Origin: an uncultured Ruminococcus sp.
GTDB lineage: Bacteria; Bacillota; Clostridia; Oscillospirales; Ruminococcaceae
Assembly (NCBI GenBank): GCA_947169885.1
Contig: CAMVRM010000002.1
Location: forward strand, 82,820-146,819
Length of the DNA: 64,000 nt
Reading direction: 5' to 3'
Shown one piece after another: positions 8,004 through 16,517 of the stretch. How positions within the stretch are numbered: position 1 is the first letter of the stretch; each line of letters begins with the position of its first letter. Made by a program: the position numbers and the translations under genes. The notes under the pieces are model-generated. The model did no database searches. It was not told the origin of the DNA and saw only the letters and a list, made by a program, of their open reading frames with translations.

Positions 8004-10181
8004 ATGAGCAAAAAGATCAAACCGACTGTTACAAAGGGGGCTGCAAAAGTCCCCGTTATAATGCAGTTAGAAGCGCTTGAATGCGGAGCGGCGAGCCTTG
8101 CAATGGTAATGGCTTATTACGATAAGTGGGTGCCGCTGGAACAGGTAAGGGCTGACTGCGGAGTTTCAAGAGACGGCTCGAACGCACTGAACATATATAA
8201 AGCGGCAGTGAGTTACGGCTTTAAGGTGAGTGCATTCAGCCGTGATCCGCAGTCAATACGTGAAAACGGAAAGTTCCCCTGCATAATACACTGGAATTTC
8301 AATCATTTTGTGGTGCTTAACGGCTTTAAGGGAAAGTATGCCTGCATAAACGATCCTGCGAGGGGATTTGTTAAGGTAACGCCCGAAGAGTTCGACAAGT
8401 CATTCACGGGAGTAACGCTGGAAATAGTTCCCGATGAGGGCTTTGAGCCGAGCGGCAAGCGTCAAAGCACTCTTGATTTTGCAAAGCGAAGACTTATCGG
8501 AGCAGGTGCGGCAGTTGTGTTCGTTATGCTGACAAACATCATCACTTCACTGTTCGGAGTGATAAATCCTATCATGTCAAAAATATTCATGGACAGGCTT
8601 CTGACGGGCAAAAACCGTGACTGGCTCATGCCGTTCATAGGAATAATGGCAGGACTTGCGGCAGTACAGCTTATAGTGGCGTGGGCGCAAACGATATACA
8701 GTCTTAAAATAAACGGAAAAATGGACCTTGTGGGCAGCACAGCTTATATGTGGAAGATACTGCGTATGCCAATGGAGTTTTTCTCGCAGAGAATGGCAGG
8801 CGACATTCAGGAAAGGCAGATGACAAACGCCACGATCGCAGGAACGCTCGTCAACACCTTTGCGCCGCTCATGCTCAACACTATCATGATGATATTCTAT
8901 CTTGTGCTGATGCTGAAACAGAGCCTTCTGCTGACGGCTATCGGTATCGGCACGATCGTGCTGAACATTTTTATGTCAAGGTTTATTTCGGAGAAGCGTG
9001 TCAACATCACAAGAGTTATGCAGCGTGATGCCGCAAAGCTCAGTTCAACGACTGTTGCAGGCATCGAGATGATAGAGACTATCAAGGCGAGCGGTGCTGA
9101 GAATGGTTTTTTTCAGAAGTGGTCGGGCTATCAGGCATCGGTCAACTCGCAGTCGGTCAGAACGGCAAAGGTGAACAGCTATATCGGCATGATACCTATG
9201 TTCTTCTCGACTGTCGCAAACTATGCTGTTATGGTAATGGGCATCTATTACGTCATGAACGGCAGTTTCACGCTTGGTTCGCTGCAAATGTTTCAGGGTT
9301 TCTTAGGTTCGTTCATGTCGCCTGCGATGATGCTTATTTCGGCAGGTCAGACGATACAGGAAATGCGGACGCAAATGGAGCGTGTTGAGGACGTTATGCA
9401 GTATCCCGATGACCAAAATGTTGTCTACACGGCAAAGAGCAGTGACGAGGAACTTAACAAGCTTAAAGGAAACATCGAGATAAAGAACCTTACATTCGGC
9501 TATTCAAAGCTTGCAGAACCGCTCATCAAGGATTTTTCGATGAGCATCAAAGCAGGGGGACGTGTTGCGTTCGTAGGGGCTTCGGGCTGCGGAAAATCAA
9601 CGCTCTCGAAGCTTATCTCGGGGCTTTATGAGCCGTGGAGCGGTGAGATACTCTTTGACGGAAAGCCAAGAACGGAGCATGAACGTTCGGTCATGACAGG
9701 TTCGATAGCGGTAGTCGATCAGGATATAACGCTGTTTGAGGGAACTATCGCCGAGAACATCAGGATGTGGGACGATTCGATCGAGGAATTTGAGATAATA
9801 CTTGCCGCCCGTGATGCACAGCTTCATAATGACATCATGGCGAGAGACGGCGGTTATGATTCAAAGATGACTTCGGGAGGACGTGATCTTTCGGGCGGTC
9901 AGCGCCAGAGACTTGAAATTGCAAGAGTTCTTGCGCAGGACCCGTCCATTATAATCCTTGACGAAGCAACAAGCGCACTTGATGCTAAGACGGAATATGA
10001 TGTTGTGAATGCCATAAAGGACAGGGGCATAACCTGTATCGTTATCGCTCACAGGCTGTCGACTATCCGTGACTGTGACGAGATAGTTGTTATGGAGCAT
10101 GGAGTTCCTGTCGAAAGGGGAACTCACGATGAACTTATGAAGCTTGGCGGCGTTTATACCGAGCTTGTCACCAACGAATAG
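8004..10181 (+). CDS. NHLP-type exporter: C39 peptidase-permease-ATPase
   Basis: 725 aa, preceded by GAGGGGG. Residues about 10-150 form a C39 peptidase with the active-site block QLEALECGAASL (Cys), HWNFNHFVVL (His) and INDPARGFVKV (Asp); this domain cuts leader peptides after a double-glycine site. Six membrane segments follow (about 165-450), then an ABC domain: Walker A GASGCGKSTL, signature DLSGGQRQRLE, Walker B IIILDEATSALD and switch IAHRLSTI. All catalytic residues are present. It would cleave and export a small peptide. The layout of adaptor, C39-ABC and second ABC protein is that of NHLP bacteriocin export systems. Confidence 0.92.
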   Translation: MSKKIKPTVTKGAAKVPVIMQLEALECGAASLAMVMAYYDKWVPLEQVRADCGVSRDGSNALNIYKAAVSYGFKVSAFSRDPQSIRENGKFPCIIHWNFNHFVVLNGFKGKYACINDPARGFVKVTPEEFDKSFTGVTLEIVPDEGFEPSGKRQSTLDFAKRRLIGAGAAVVFVMLTNIITSLFGVINPIMSKIFMDRLLTGKNRDWLMPFIGIMAGLAAVQLIVAWAQTIYSLKINGKMDLVGSTAYMWKILRMPMEFFSQRMAGDIQERQMTNATIAGTLVNTFAPLMLNTIMMIFYLVLMLKQSLLLTAIGIGTIVLNIFMSRFISEKRVNITRVMQRDAAKLSSTTVAGIEMIETIKASGAENGFFQKWSGYQASVNSQSVRTAKVNSYIGMIPMFFSTVANYAVMVMGIYYVMNGSFTLGSLQMFQGFLGSFMSPAMMLISAGQTIQEMRTQMERVEDVMQYPDDQNVVYTAKSSDEELNKLKGNIEIKNLTFGYSKLAEPLIKDFSMSIKAGGRVAFVGASGCGKSTLSKLISGLYEPWSGEILFDGKPRTEHERSVMTGSIAVVDQDITLFEGTIAENIRMWDDSIEEFEIILAARDAQLHNDIMARDGGYDSKMTSGGRDLSGGQRQRLEIARVLAQDPSIIILDEATSALDAKTEYDVVNAIKDRGITCIVIAHRLSTIRDCDEIVVMEHGVPVERGTHDELMKLGGVYTELVTNE

Positions 10182-10195
10182 GGAGGTAGGACTTT

Positions 10196-12403
10196 TTGGG
10201 TTGGTTTGAAAAACAGATCGAACAGCGAAAGGAAATGGACGAAAAACTGCTGGAAGAGTCCTTCTTCCGTGCGGCAGGGGTCGTCATGGGAAAGAACAGC
10301 GCCGCACGGATAAGCGATGAGCATACGGTCGCAAAGCAGGCTGTGGACGAGATACTGAAATACTACCGATTCAAGCCTGTTGAGATACCAAAGAGCATAA
10401 AGGATCGTGATGAAAGGCTGGAATACAGTCTCAGACCATACGGCATGATGCAGCGCAGGATAACACTTGGCGAAAACTGGTGGAAGGACTGTTACGGAGC
10501 GATACTTGCTTATTTTAAAGAGAGCGGCGAGCCTGCCGCACTTCTGCCGAACGATATTTCGGGATACTATTATATCGACAGGAATACGGGCAGAAAAGTT
10601 GCGATAAACGGGAAAACGGCAGAGCTTTTTGAGAGTGAGGCGCATTGTTTTTACAAGCCGTTCCCTCAGAAAAAGCTGAACATAAAAGATCTTATCGTTT
10701 ATATCAAAGGCTGTATCACGCTGAGTGACATTATCGTTATCGTTATCTCGATGCTTTCGGTAACAGGCGTTGGAATGTTCATGCCGAGGATAACCAAAGC
10801 GCTGACAGGTCCTGTTGTGGAAAGCGGAAAAGTCATGATGCTTGCAGGCATTGCGATATGTATGCTTTGCACTGCGGTCACATCGCAGATGCTCAATTCG
10901 ATAACCACGCTGTTAAATTCACGCATACAGACAAAAGCGAGCATCGGCGTTCAGTCGGCAATGATGATAAGGATACTCAGTCTTCCTGCGAACTTCTTCC
11001 GAAAATACAGCGCAGGTGAACTGAACAGCAGAGCGCAGTCGGTGGATCAGCTGTGTCAGCTGATGATCGGAACGTTTTTTGTGGGAGGATTGAGTTCGCT
11101 CAGTTCCTTGCTTTACATAACGCAGATATTCAGATTTGCGCCTGCACTCGTTGTGCCGTCGATCCTGATCATTCTTACGACGGTGATATTCTCAACGGTA
11201 TCTTCGGTAGTTCAGATAAGGATAAGCAAGCGGCAGATGGAGATGGCCGCAAAGGAGTCGGGTCTTACCTACTCGATGATAAGCGGCGTTCAGAAGATAA
11301 AGCTGTCAGGTGCGGAAAAGAGATTTTTTGCACGCTGGCTGAGCCTTTATTCCGACAGCGCCGAACTTACTTATGCTCCGCCGACATTTATCAAGATAAA
11401 CGGTGTTATCACAACGGGCATAACGCTTGTCTCGAACATCGTGCTTTATTATCTTGCTGTGAGCAGCAGTGTTTCGCAGTCTGACTATTTCGGATTCACG
11501 GCGGCATATGGTGCGGTCATGGCGGCATTTTCAACACTTGCAAGCACAGCGCTGTCGCTTGGCAGGATAAAGCCTGTTCTTGAAATGTCAGAACCGTTTT
11601 TAAAGACAGAACCCGAGACTGCTGACAGCCGTTCGAGCAGCGAGGGAAGCAGCAGGGAAATGGTAACAAAGCTGAACGGCAGTATCGAACTGAACAACAT
11701 CAGTTTCAGGTATTCCGAGAACACGCCGTATATCCTGAAAGACCTGACTGTTAAAATAAAAGCAGGCGAATATGTTGCGATAGTCGGAAAAACAGGGTGC
11801 GGAAAAAGCACGCTCATGCGCCTGCTCCTTGGCTTTGAGAAGCCCGAAAGGGGAGCGGTGTTCTATGACGGGAAGAACATTGCACGTCTTGATCTTGGGT
11901 CGCTCAGGCGCAGGATAGGTTCGGTCATTCAAAGCGGCGGACTGTTTCAGGGTGATATTTACTCGAACATCGTTATCTCTGCGCCGCATCTGACGCTTGA
12001 TGATGCGTGGGAGGCGGCAGAAGTTGCAGGGATAGCCGATGACATAAGGCAGATGCCAATGGGAATGCAGACGGTCATTGCTGAGGGTCAGGGCGGCATT
12101 TCGGGCGGTCAGAAACAGCGGCTTATGATAGCCCGTGCGGTCGCTCCAAAGCCTAAGATACTCATGTTCGATGAAGCGACAAGCGCACTTGACAACAAAA
12201 CGCAGAAGCAGGTGAGTGAAGCGCTGGACAGAATGGGCTGTACACGAATAGTGATCGCTCACAGGCTCTCGACTATCAGGCACTGTGACAGGATATTGGT
12301 GCTTGACGGCGGCAGTATCGTTGAAGAAGGCAGTTATGACGAGCTTATCGGACGTGGAGGTTATTTTGCGGAGCTTGTCAAGCGGCAGAGGATAGATGTC
12401 TGA
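10196..12403 (+). CDS. NHLP-type exporter: second permease-ATPase
   Basis: About 735 aa from a TTG at 10196, with GGGAGG at 10181-10186 and a gap of 14 nt from the previous stop. The first 150 residues are a cytosolic domain without C39 residues, as in the second ABC protein of NHLP systems; membrane segments lie around 175-460. The ATPase has GKTGCGKSTL, GISGGQKQRLM, ILMFDEATSALD and IAHRLSTI, so it should be active. It probably pairs with the C39-ABC protein as a heterodimer or acts in sequence with it. A hairpin element and terminator follow; no precursor peptide or modifying enzyme gene is found on either side. Confidence 0.88.
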   Translation: MGWFEKQIEQRKEMDEKLLEESFFRAAGVVMGKNSAARISDEHTVAKQAVDEILKYYRFKPVEIPKSIKDRDERLEYSLRPYGMMQRRITLGENWWKDCYGAILAYFKESGEPAALLPNDISGYYYIDRNTGRKVAINGKTAELFESEAHCFYKPFPQKKLNIKDLIVYIKGCITLSDIIVIVISMLSVTGVGMFMPRITKALTGPVVESGKVMMLAGIAICMLCTAVTSQMLNSITTLLNSRIQTKASIGVQSAMMIRILSLPANFFRKYSAGELNSRAQSVDQLCQLMIGTFFVGGLSSLSSLLYITQIFRFAPALVVPSILIILTTVIFSTVSSVVQIRISKRQMEMAAKESGLTYSMISGVQKIKLSGAEKRFFARWLSLYSDSAELTYAPPTFIKINGVITTGITLVSNIVLYYLAVSSSVSQSDYFGFTAAYGAVMAAFSTLASTALSLGRIKPVLEMSEPFLKTEPETADSRSSSEGSSREMVTKLNGSIELNNISFRYSENTPYILKDLTVKIKAGEYVAIVGKTGCGKSTLMRLLLGFEKPERGAVFYDGKNIARLDLGSLRRRIGSVIQSGGLFQGDIYSNIVISAPHLTLDDAWEAAEVAGIADDIRQMPMGMQTVIAEGQGGISGGQKQRLMIARAVAPKPKILMFDEATSALDNKTQKQVSEALDRMGCTRIVIAHRLSTIRHCDRILVLDGGSIVEEGSYDELIGRGGYFAELVKRQRIDV

Positions 12404-12427
12404 AAGAATATCAATAAACAAATATTA

Positions 12428-12537
12428 TAGCAATACAGGAAAATAGCAGCATAATATGCCGCAGTGTTTCTAAAAACATAACAGAAGTACTGCGGCGTAT
12501 TTTTTTGAATATATCCGTATCTTGTTCTGTATTGCTA
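12428..12537. repeat. Family B palindromic element, short variant
   Basis: The left end TAGCAATACAGGAAAATAG matches the left end of the 161-bp family B copy at 40618-40778, including the following CAGCATAA. The right end CTGTATTGCTA is complementary to it (10-bp perfect terminal repeat). Inside is a second hairpin that acts as a terminator. The shared core hairpin of the long copies is absent. Confidence 0.65.
12456..12507 (+). terminator. Terminator of the export operon
   Basis: ATGCCGCAGT pairs with ACTGCGGCGT across a 22-base loop and is followed by seven Ts. It lies about 50 bases after the second exporter gene, inside the family B short element. Confidence 0.75.
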
Positions 12538-12589
12538 ATGTTTGGGCGAACAAATAGGCTCTTACTCCGTGCGATCGTGATCCGCACTC

Positions 12590-12618
12590 TTGCATTATTG
12601 TCGAAACTATGCTATAAT
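12590..12618 (+). promoter_or_regulatory. Promoter of the SNF2 helicase gene
   Basis: TTGCAT (12590-12595), 17 bp, TATAAT (12613-12618). The family A hairpin begins 17 bases further on, so it forms the first part of the transcript. Confidence 0.75.
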
Positions 12619-12635
12619 AGTGTGTAGCAGATGTT

Positions 12636-12684
12636 AGAACCTGTCTTCACAAGGCTCTGTACGTGTCTTGTGAAGACAGGTTCT
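12636..12684. repeat. Family A palindromic element, short form (copy a)
   Basis: Perfect 18-bp arms AGAACCTGTCTTCACAAG and complement around a 13-base loop (GCTCTGTACGTGT). Lies between promoter and start codon of the SNF2 gene, with 58 bases left to the ATG. Confidence 0.95.
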
Positions 12685-12742
12685 TACATGAAAAAATTGA
12701 TGTGATCCGACTAATTGAAACTATTCAGGAACAGGTGAAAAA

Positions 12743-15700
12743 ATGACTTATAATATAGAAGATTTTGGATATTATTTTGCGGATAGAATGCTTTTTGAGG
12801 GAAGGAGATTCATTGAGAATAATAAGATCTCGAAGTTCAACTATTCGGATACCGGGCAGGTCTCGGCTTGCGTTAATGATTCTAACAGAACTTGTTATGT
12901 GAGATTTTGGGTGTCTGATGACGGCGTAATTTCAAATATGTCCTGCAACTGTTCAAGTTATTACTTGGAATGCAGCCATATCGCAGCGGTGCTGCTGCTT
13001 GCTGCCGGTGAATATAAAAAGCGTCTTAATGATTCGGACAGAAGTTCAAATGCCGTGAATATGCTGATAAACAGCTACACCGAAACATCTGTTTCAGATG
13101 ATCCGCTGCTTACGGAACAAACGCCTGTACGTATTCTTCCTGAAATAGTTCTGGACAGAAATGTTAAGTATTCACTTACGATAGGCAGGGAAAAACAGTA
13201 CAAAGTCAAGGACATTTTTGAACTTTACAAACGCTTTGAAGATGAGACTGAATATTCCTACGGAAAGTATTTTAAATTCGTCCACAAGCGTGAAGCTATT
13301 GACGAGAAAAGCCGCAGGCTGCTTGATCTTACCACTCTGATATATACTTCGTCAAGCTATTACTTGCGCAATGCACGTGATTTCGTGCTGGATAATACAA
13401 AATCGGACGATTTTTTCAAGATATTCAAAGACGATCATGTAAGTATAGACGGCAAGCAATACCTTGTGAAATTTGAAGATCCGAGAGTCAGCTTTACCAT
13501 ATCGGAAGCGAGCAATTCACGATTCAGGATAAAGAGTGACGAAAAATATATGCTGCTTAACAAAGGCATTTACGGCATTTTTCTCGACAAAGCTGACATG
13601 AAGCTGTATGCCGCATCTCCTGCGTTCACAAAGGCGATATTCGATCTGTATGATGAATGTGTTTTTTCAGACGGTCTTCTGGTCTCACGGAAAGATATGC
13701 CGCAGTTCTATACGGCTGTGCTGAAAAAAGTCAAACAGTTTGCAGAGATAGAAGGGATTGGCGAAGTCGATGAATTTATTCCGCCCGAACTTGTGCCGCA
13801 GCTTTATATCGACTTAAACGAGAATAACGAGGTCATAGGCAGACTTGATTTCTGCTATGGTGACAAGATATATCCGTCAAAACCTAAGAAGGACGAACCT
13901 CAAAACCCATACAATGATAAGGTCGCAGAAAAGATAGCTCTTATGCGTGTGGGCGAATATTTTGAGACTATACCACGCAGGTTTAAAAATCCCTTTGCGA
14001 TAACGGAAGAAAAAAAGATCGTGGATTTTCTTTCGGAGGGTCTGCCGAAGCTCATGGAAGTTATGGAGGTCTATGCCTCAGACCGCTTCAAGCGTATGTC
14101 AAACCGTCCGCCTGTAAAGCCGGTAGTCGGAGTCAGACCAGAGGGCAGTCTGCTGCTTGTGAATATCTCTGACGAGAATTACACGAACGAGGAACTTATA
14201 GAAATACTCGGCGCATACAGGCGCGGAGCGAAATACACACGTCTGAAAAACGGCTCTTTTGCGCTGATAAACGATTCGGTAGCCGAACTTGATGAGCTTA
14301 CGAAAAATCTTAATATAACCGACAAGCAGCTGCTGAAAGAGAATATGAATATCCCGAGATACCGCATGATGTATCTTGACAGCTTAAAACGCAGCGAGAA
14401 TTTTCGTTTGCAGCGCAGTGAGGATTTCAAAAAGGCGGTCAGAAAATACCGCTCGGGGCTGGAAGGTACGGAGGCTACCGAAGTGCCTGCAACTCTTGAT
14501 GACATAATGCGTGACTATCAGCGGTACGGCTTCCGCTGGCTCAAAATGCTCTCGGCTTACGGATTTGGCGGTATACTTGCAGACGATATGGGTCTTGGAA
14601 AGACCTTGCAGTCGATAGCGCTGATGCTTGATGCGAAGAACCGTTCTGCGGAGCATATACAAAACCTTGTAGTATGCCCGGCAACGCTCACTCTTAACTG
14701 GGAAAACGAGATAAAGCGCTTTGCACCCGAATTAAAGCCGCTTACGGTTATCGGAACTGTTGCGGTGAGAGATCAGCTTCTTGAACAGGCGGACGATTAT
14801 GACGTGTTGATCACATCATATACCACGCTTACAAGAGACATCGCCAAGTATGAGAAAAGGAAATTTTATCTGCATTTCATAGACGAGGCACAGTACATAA
14901 AGAACCACGACACACAAATGGCAAAAGCAGTCAAGGCTGTTGATTCACAGGTCAGGTTTGCACTCACGGGCACACCCGTTGAGAACAGTCTTGCGGAACT
15001 TTGGAGCATATTCGATTTTATAATGCCCGATTATCTGTTCAATTACAACCGCTTCAAGAAGAATTTTGAAACGCCGATAGTATCAAAAAAGGACGATAAA
15101 GCCGTTAAAGCGCTGCAAAGAGCGGTATCACCGTTCATACTTCGCAGAATGAAAAAGGAAGTACTCACCGAACTGCCCGACAAGACCGAGACGATACTCA
15201 CATCTGCAATGGAAGCTGAACAGCGCAAGATATACGCCGCAAATGCCGAACAGCTGCGGCAGTCTCTCGGCAGTGCAGGCGATTCTCCCGAGGAAAGAAT
15301 AAAGATACTTGCAATGCTCACACGGCTGAGACAGCTGTGCTGTGACCCTCATCTTGTCTACGAAAATTATGAGGGCGGCAGTGCAAAGCTTGAACAGTGC
15401 ATCGACCTTGTGGAAAGCTGCATAAATTCGGGTCATAAGATACTTCTGTTTTCGCAGTTCACTTCGATGCTATCTATTATCCGCAGCCGTTTTGACGAAA
15501 TGGGCATCAGCTATTTTGAACTTACGGGCGAAACAAAGCCGAAAGAGCGCATACGCATGATGAACGAGTTTAACGCTGACAGCACGCAGGTATTCCTTAT
15601 ATCACTGAAAGCAGGCGGCACGGGACTTAATCTGACAGGTGCGGATATAGTTATCCACTATGATCCGTGGTGGAACGTTTCTGCCGAAAATCAGGCATCT

Positions 15701-15883
15701 GACCGAGTTTACAGGATCGGACAGCGAAACAATGTTCAGGTCTACAAGCTGGTCGCAGACAAGTCGATCGAGCAGAACATACTGAAATTGCAGGAAGCCA
15801 AAAAGAACCTCAGTGACATAGCGGTAAACGGCGAGGGAGATATAATGCGAATGTCGGTCGATGAGATATTGTCGCTCCTGTGA
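12743..15883 (+). CDS. SWIM zinc finger SNF2-family helicase
   Basis: 1046 aa. A SWIM zinc motif (CNCSSYYLECSHIA) sits near residue 73. A long middle region of the bacterial SNF2-associated type precedes the motor. The motor has GILADDMGLGKT (Walker A, about 605), FIDEAQYIKN (Walker B, DEAQ box, about 713), ALTGTPVENS, and in the second lobe SQFTSMLSII, LISLKAGGTGLNLT and the SDRVYRIGQ motif VI. The family translocates on double-stranded DNA and remodels protein-DNA complexes; a HepA-like role in transcription recycling or a defence role are both possible. It is monocistronic and flanked by same-orientation copies of the family A palindrome, one in its own leader. Confidence 0.92.
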   Translation: MTYNIEDFGYYFADRMLFEGRRFIENNKISKFNYSDTGQVSACVNDSNRTCYVRFWVSDDGVISNMSCNCSSYYLECSHIAAVLLLAAGEYKKRLNDSDRSSNAVNMLINSYTETSVSDDPLLTEQTPVRILPEIVLDRNVKYSLTIGREKQYKVKDIFELYKRFEDETEYSYGKYFKFVHKREAIDEKSRRLLDLTTLIYTSSSYYLRNARDFVLDNTKSDDFFKIFKDDHVSIDGKQYLVKFEDPRVSFTISEASNSRFRIKSDEKYMLLNKGIYGIFLDKADMKLYAASPAFTKAIFDLYDECVFSDGLLVSRKDMPQFYTAVLKKVKQFAEIEGIGEVDEFIPPELVPQLYIDLNENNEVIGRLDFCYGDKIYPSKPKKDEPQNPYNDKVAEKIALMRVGEYFETIPRRFKNPFAITEEKKIVDFLSEGLPKLMEVMEVYASDRFKRMSNRPPVKPVVGVRPEGSLLLVNISDENYTNEELIEILGAYRRGAKYTRLKNGSFALINDSVAELDELTKNLNITDKQLLKENMNIPRYRMMYLDSLKRSENFRLQRSEDFKKAVRKYRSGLEGTEATEVPATLDDIMRDYQRYGFRWLKMLSAYGFGGILADDMGLGKTLQSIALMLDAKNRSAEHIQNLVVCPATLTLNWENEIKRFAPELKPLTVIGTVAVRDQLLEQADDYDVLITSYTTLTRDIAKYEKRKFYLHFIDEAQYIKNHDTQMAKAVKAVDSQVRFALTGTPVENSLAELWSIFDFIMPDYLFNYNRFKKNFETPIVSKKDDKAVKALQRAVSPFILRRMKKEVLTELPDKTETILTSAMEAEQRKIYAANAEQLRQSLGSAGDSPEERIKILAMLTRLRQLCCDPHLVYENYEGGSAKLEQCIDLVESCINSGHKILLFSQFTSMLSIIRSRFDEMGISYFELTGETKPKERIRMMNEFNADSTQVFLISLKAGGTGLNLTGADIVIHYDPWWNVSAENQASDRVYRIGQRNNVQVYKLVADKSIEQNILKLQEAKKNLSDIAVNGEGDIMRMSVDEILSLL

Positions 15884-15951
15884 TTGGAAAGCACTAAAAC
15901 AGCAAGTCGATCCTGCTTGACATCTGCATGGAAATAAAATGCCGTGAGTTC

Positions 15952-15979
15952 TTGACCGACAAACGAGATCAGCTATAAG
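15952..15979 (+). promoter_or_regulatory. Promoter overlapping family A element (copy b)
   Basis: TTGACC (15952-15957), 16 bp, TATAAG (15974-15979). The last two bases of the -10 are the first two bases (AG) of the palindrome, so transcription would start inside the repeat. Confidence 0.6.
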
Positions 15980-16026
15980 AACCTGTCTTCACAAGACTCT
16001 GTACGTTTCTTGTGAAGACAGGTTCT
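15978..16026. repeat. Family A palindromic element, short form (copy b)
   Basis: Arms as in copy a, loop ACTCTGTACGTTT. Lies in the leader of the DUF378 gene, 78 bases before its ATG. Confidence 0.95.
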
Positions 16027-16104
16027 TAATATTTTTTTGAAAAAATGAATAGCAGGCATCGTGACGGGCATAATAGAAACATCAACAAAAGGCAGGTGAT
16101 TTTA

Positions 16105-16314
16105 ATGCTCGACAGGATAGCCTTACTGCTGCTGATAGTCGGCGGCATCAACTGGGGACTGCTGGGAATATTCCAGTTTGACCTTGTTGCATTTATTTTC
16201 GGAGGACAGGCGGCGGTGCTGAGCCGTGTGATCTATGTTCTCGTCGGCATCAGCGCTATCTGGTGTATCTCGCTGTTTTTCAAGGAACAGGATATGCTGG
16301 AAGCTAGAAGCTGA
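16105..16314 (+). CDS. DUF378 family small membrane protein
   Basis: 69 aa. The start at 16105 (MLDRIALLLLIVGGINWG) gives the usual DUF378 beginning and follows GCAGGTGA; an upstream in-frame ATG at 16045 adds 20 charged residues not seen in the family. Two membrane segments (about 3-25 and 40-58) flank the family loop GLLGIFQFDLVAFIFGGQ. Function unknown for the family. Followed within 3 bases by a long RNA-like helix. Confidence 0.88.
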   Translation: MLDRIALLLLIVGGINWGLLGIFQFDLVAFIFGGQAAVLSRVIYVLVGISAIWCISLFFKEQDMLEARS

Positions 16315-16316
16315 CA

Positions 16317-16465
16317 AAGGCGGAGCGCTGCTTTGTGCGGACAGCTTGCCGCACGGGAGAACGCATTCTTCATTCGTCCGAAAATAAGCACGGGCTTGCG
16401 TGGACGGTGAAAACTTTGCGCTTCGACTGCTGCGCTGCTGCCCGTGCAAAGCGGCGCTCTGCCTT
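16317..16465. other. Long inverted repeat, candidate structured RNA
   Basis: Two 29-base arms (16317-16345 and 16437-16465) pair along their whole length with one mismatch if G-U pairs are allowed; four of the differences from perfect symmetry are all G-U type. The 91-base loop contains a smaller hairpin (CGTCC with GGACG) and an AAGC/GCTT stem. It starts two bases after the DUF378 stop and is followed by a terminator. It may be a 3'-processed small RNA, a repeat of a third family, or a large 3' hairpin. Confidence 0.5.
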
Positions 16466-16476
16466 ACATAAAAGAA

Positions 16477-16510
16477 CCCCCGACGGCGTATCACAAAACG
16501 TTGTCGGGGG
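16477..16510 (-). terminator. Terminator of the SpoIIE-type phosphatase gene
   Basis: CCCCCGAC pairs with GTCGGGGG; on the minus strand it is followed by TTCTTTTA. It may also stop the DUF378 transcript from the other side. Confidence 0.75.
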
Positions 16511-16517
16511 TGTTTGT

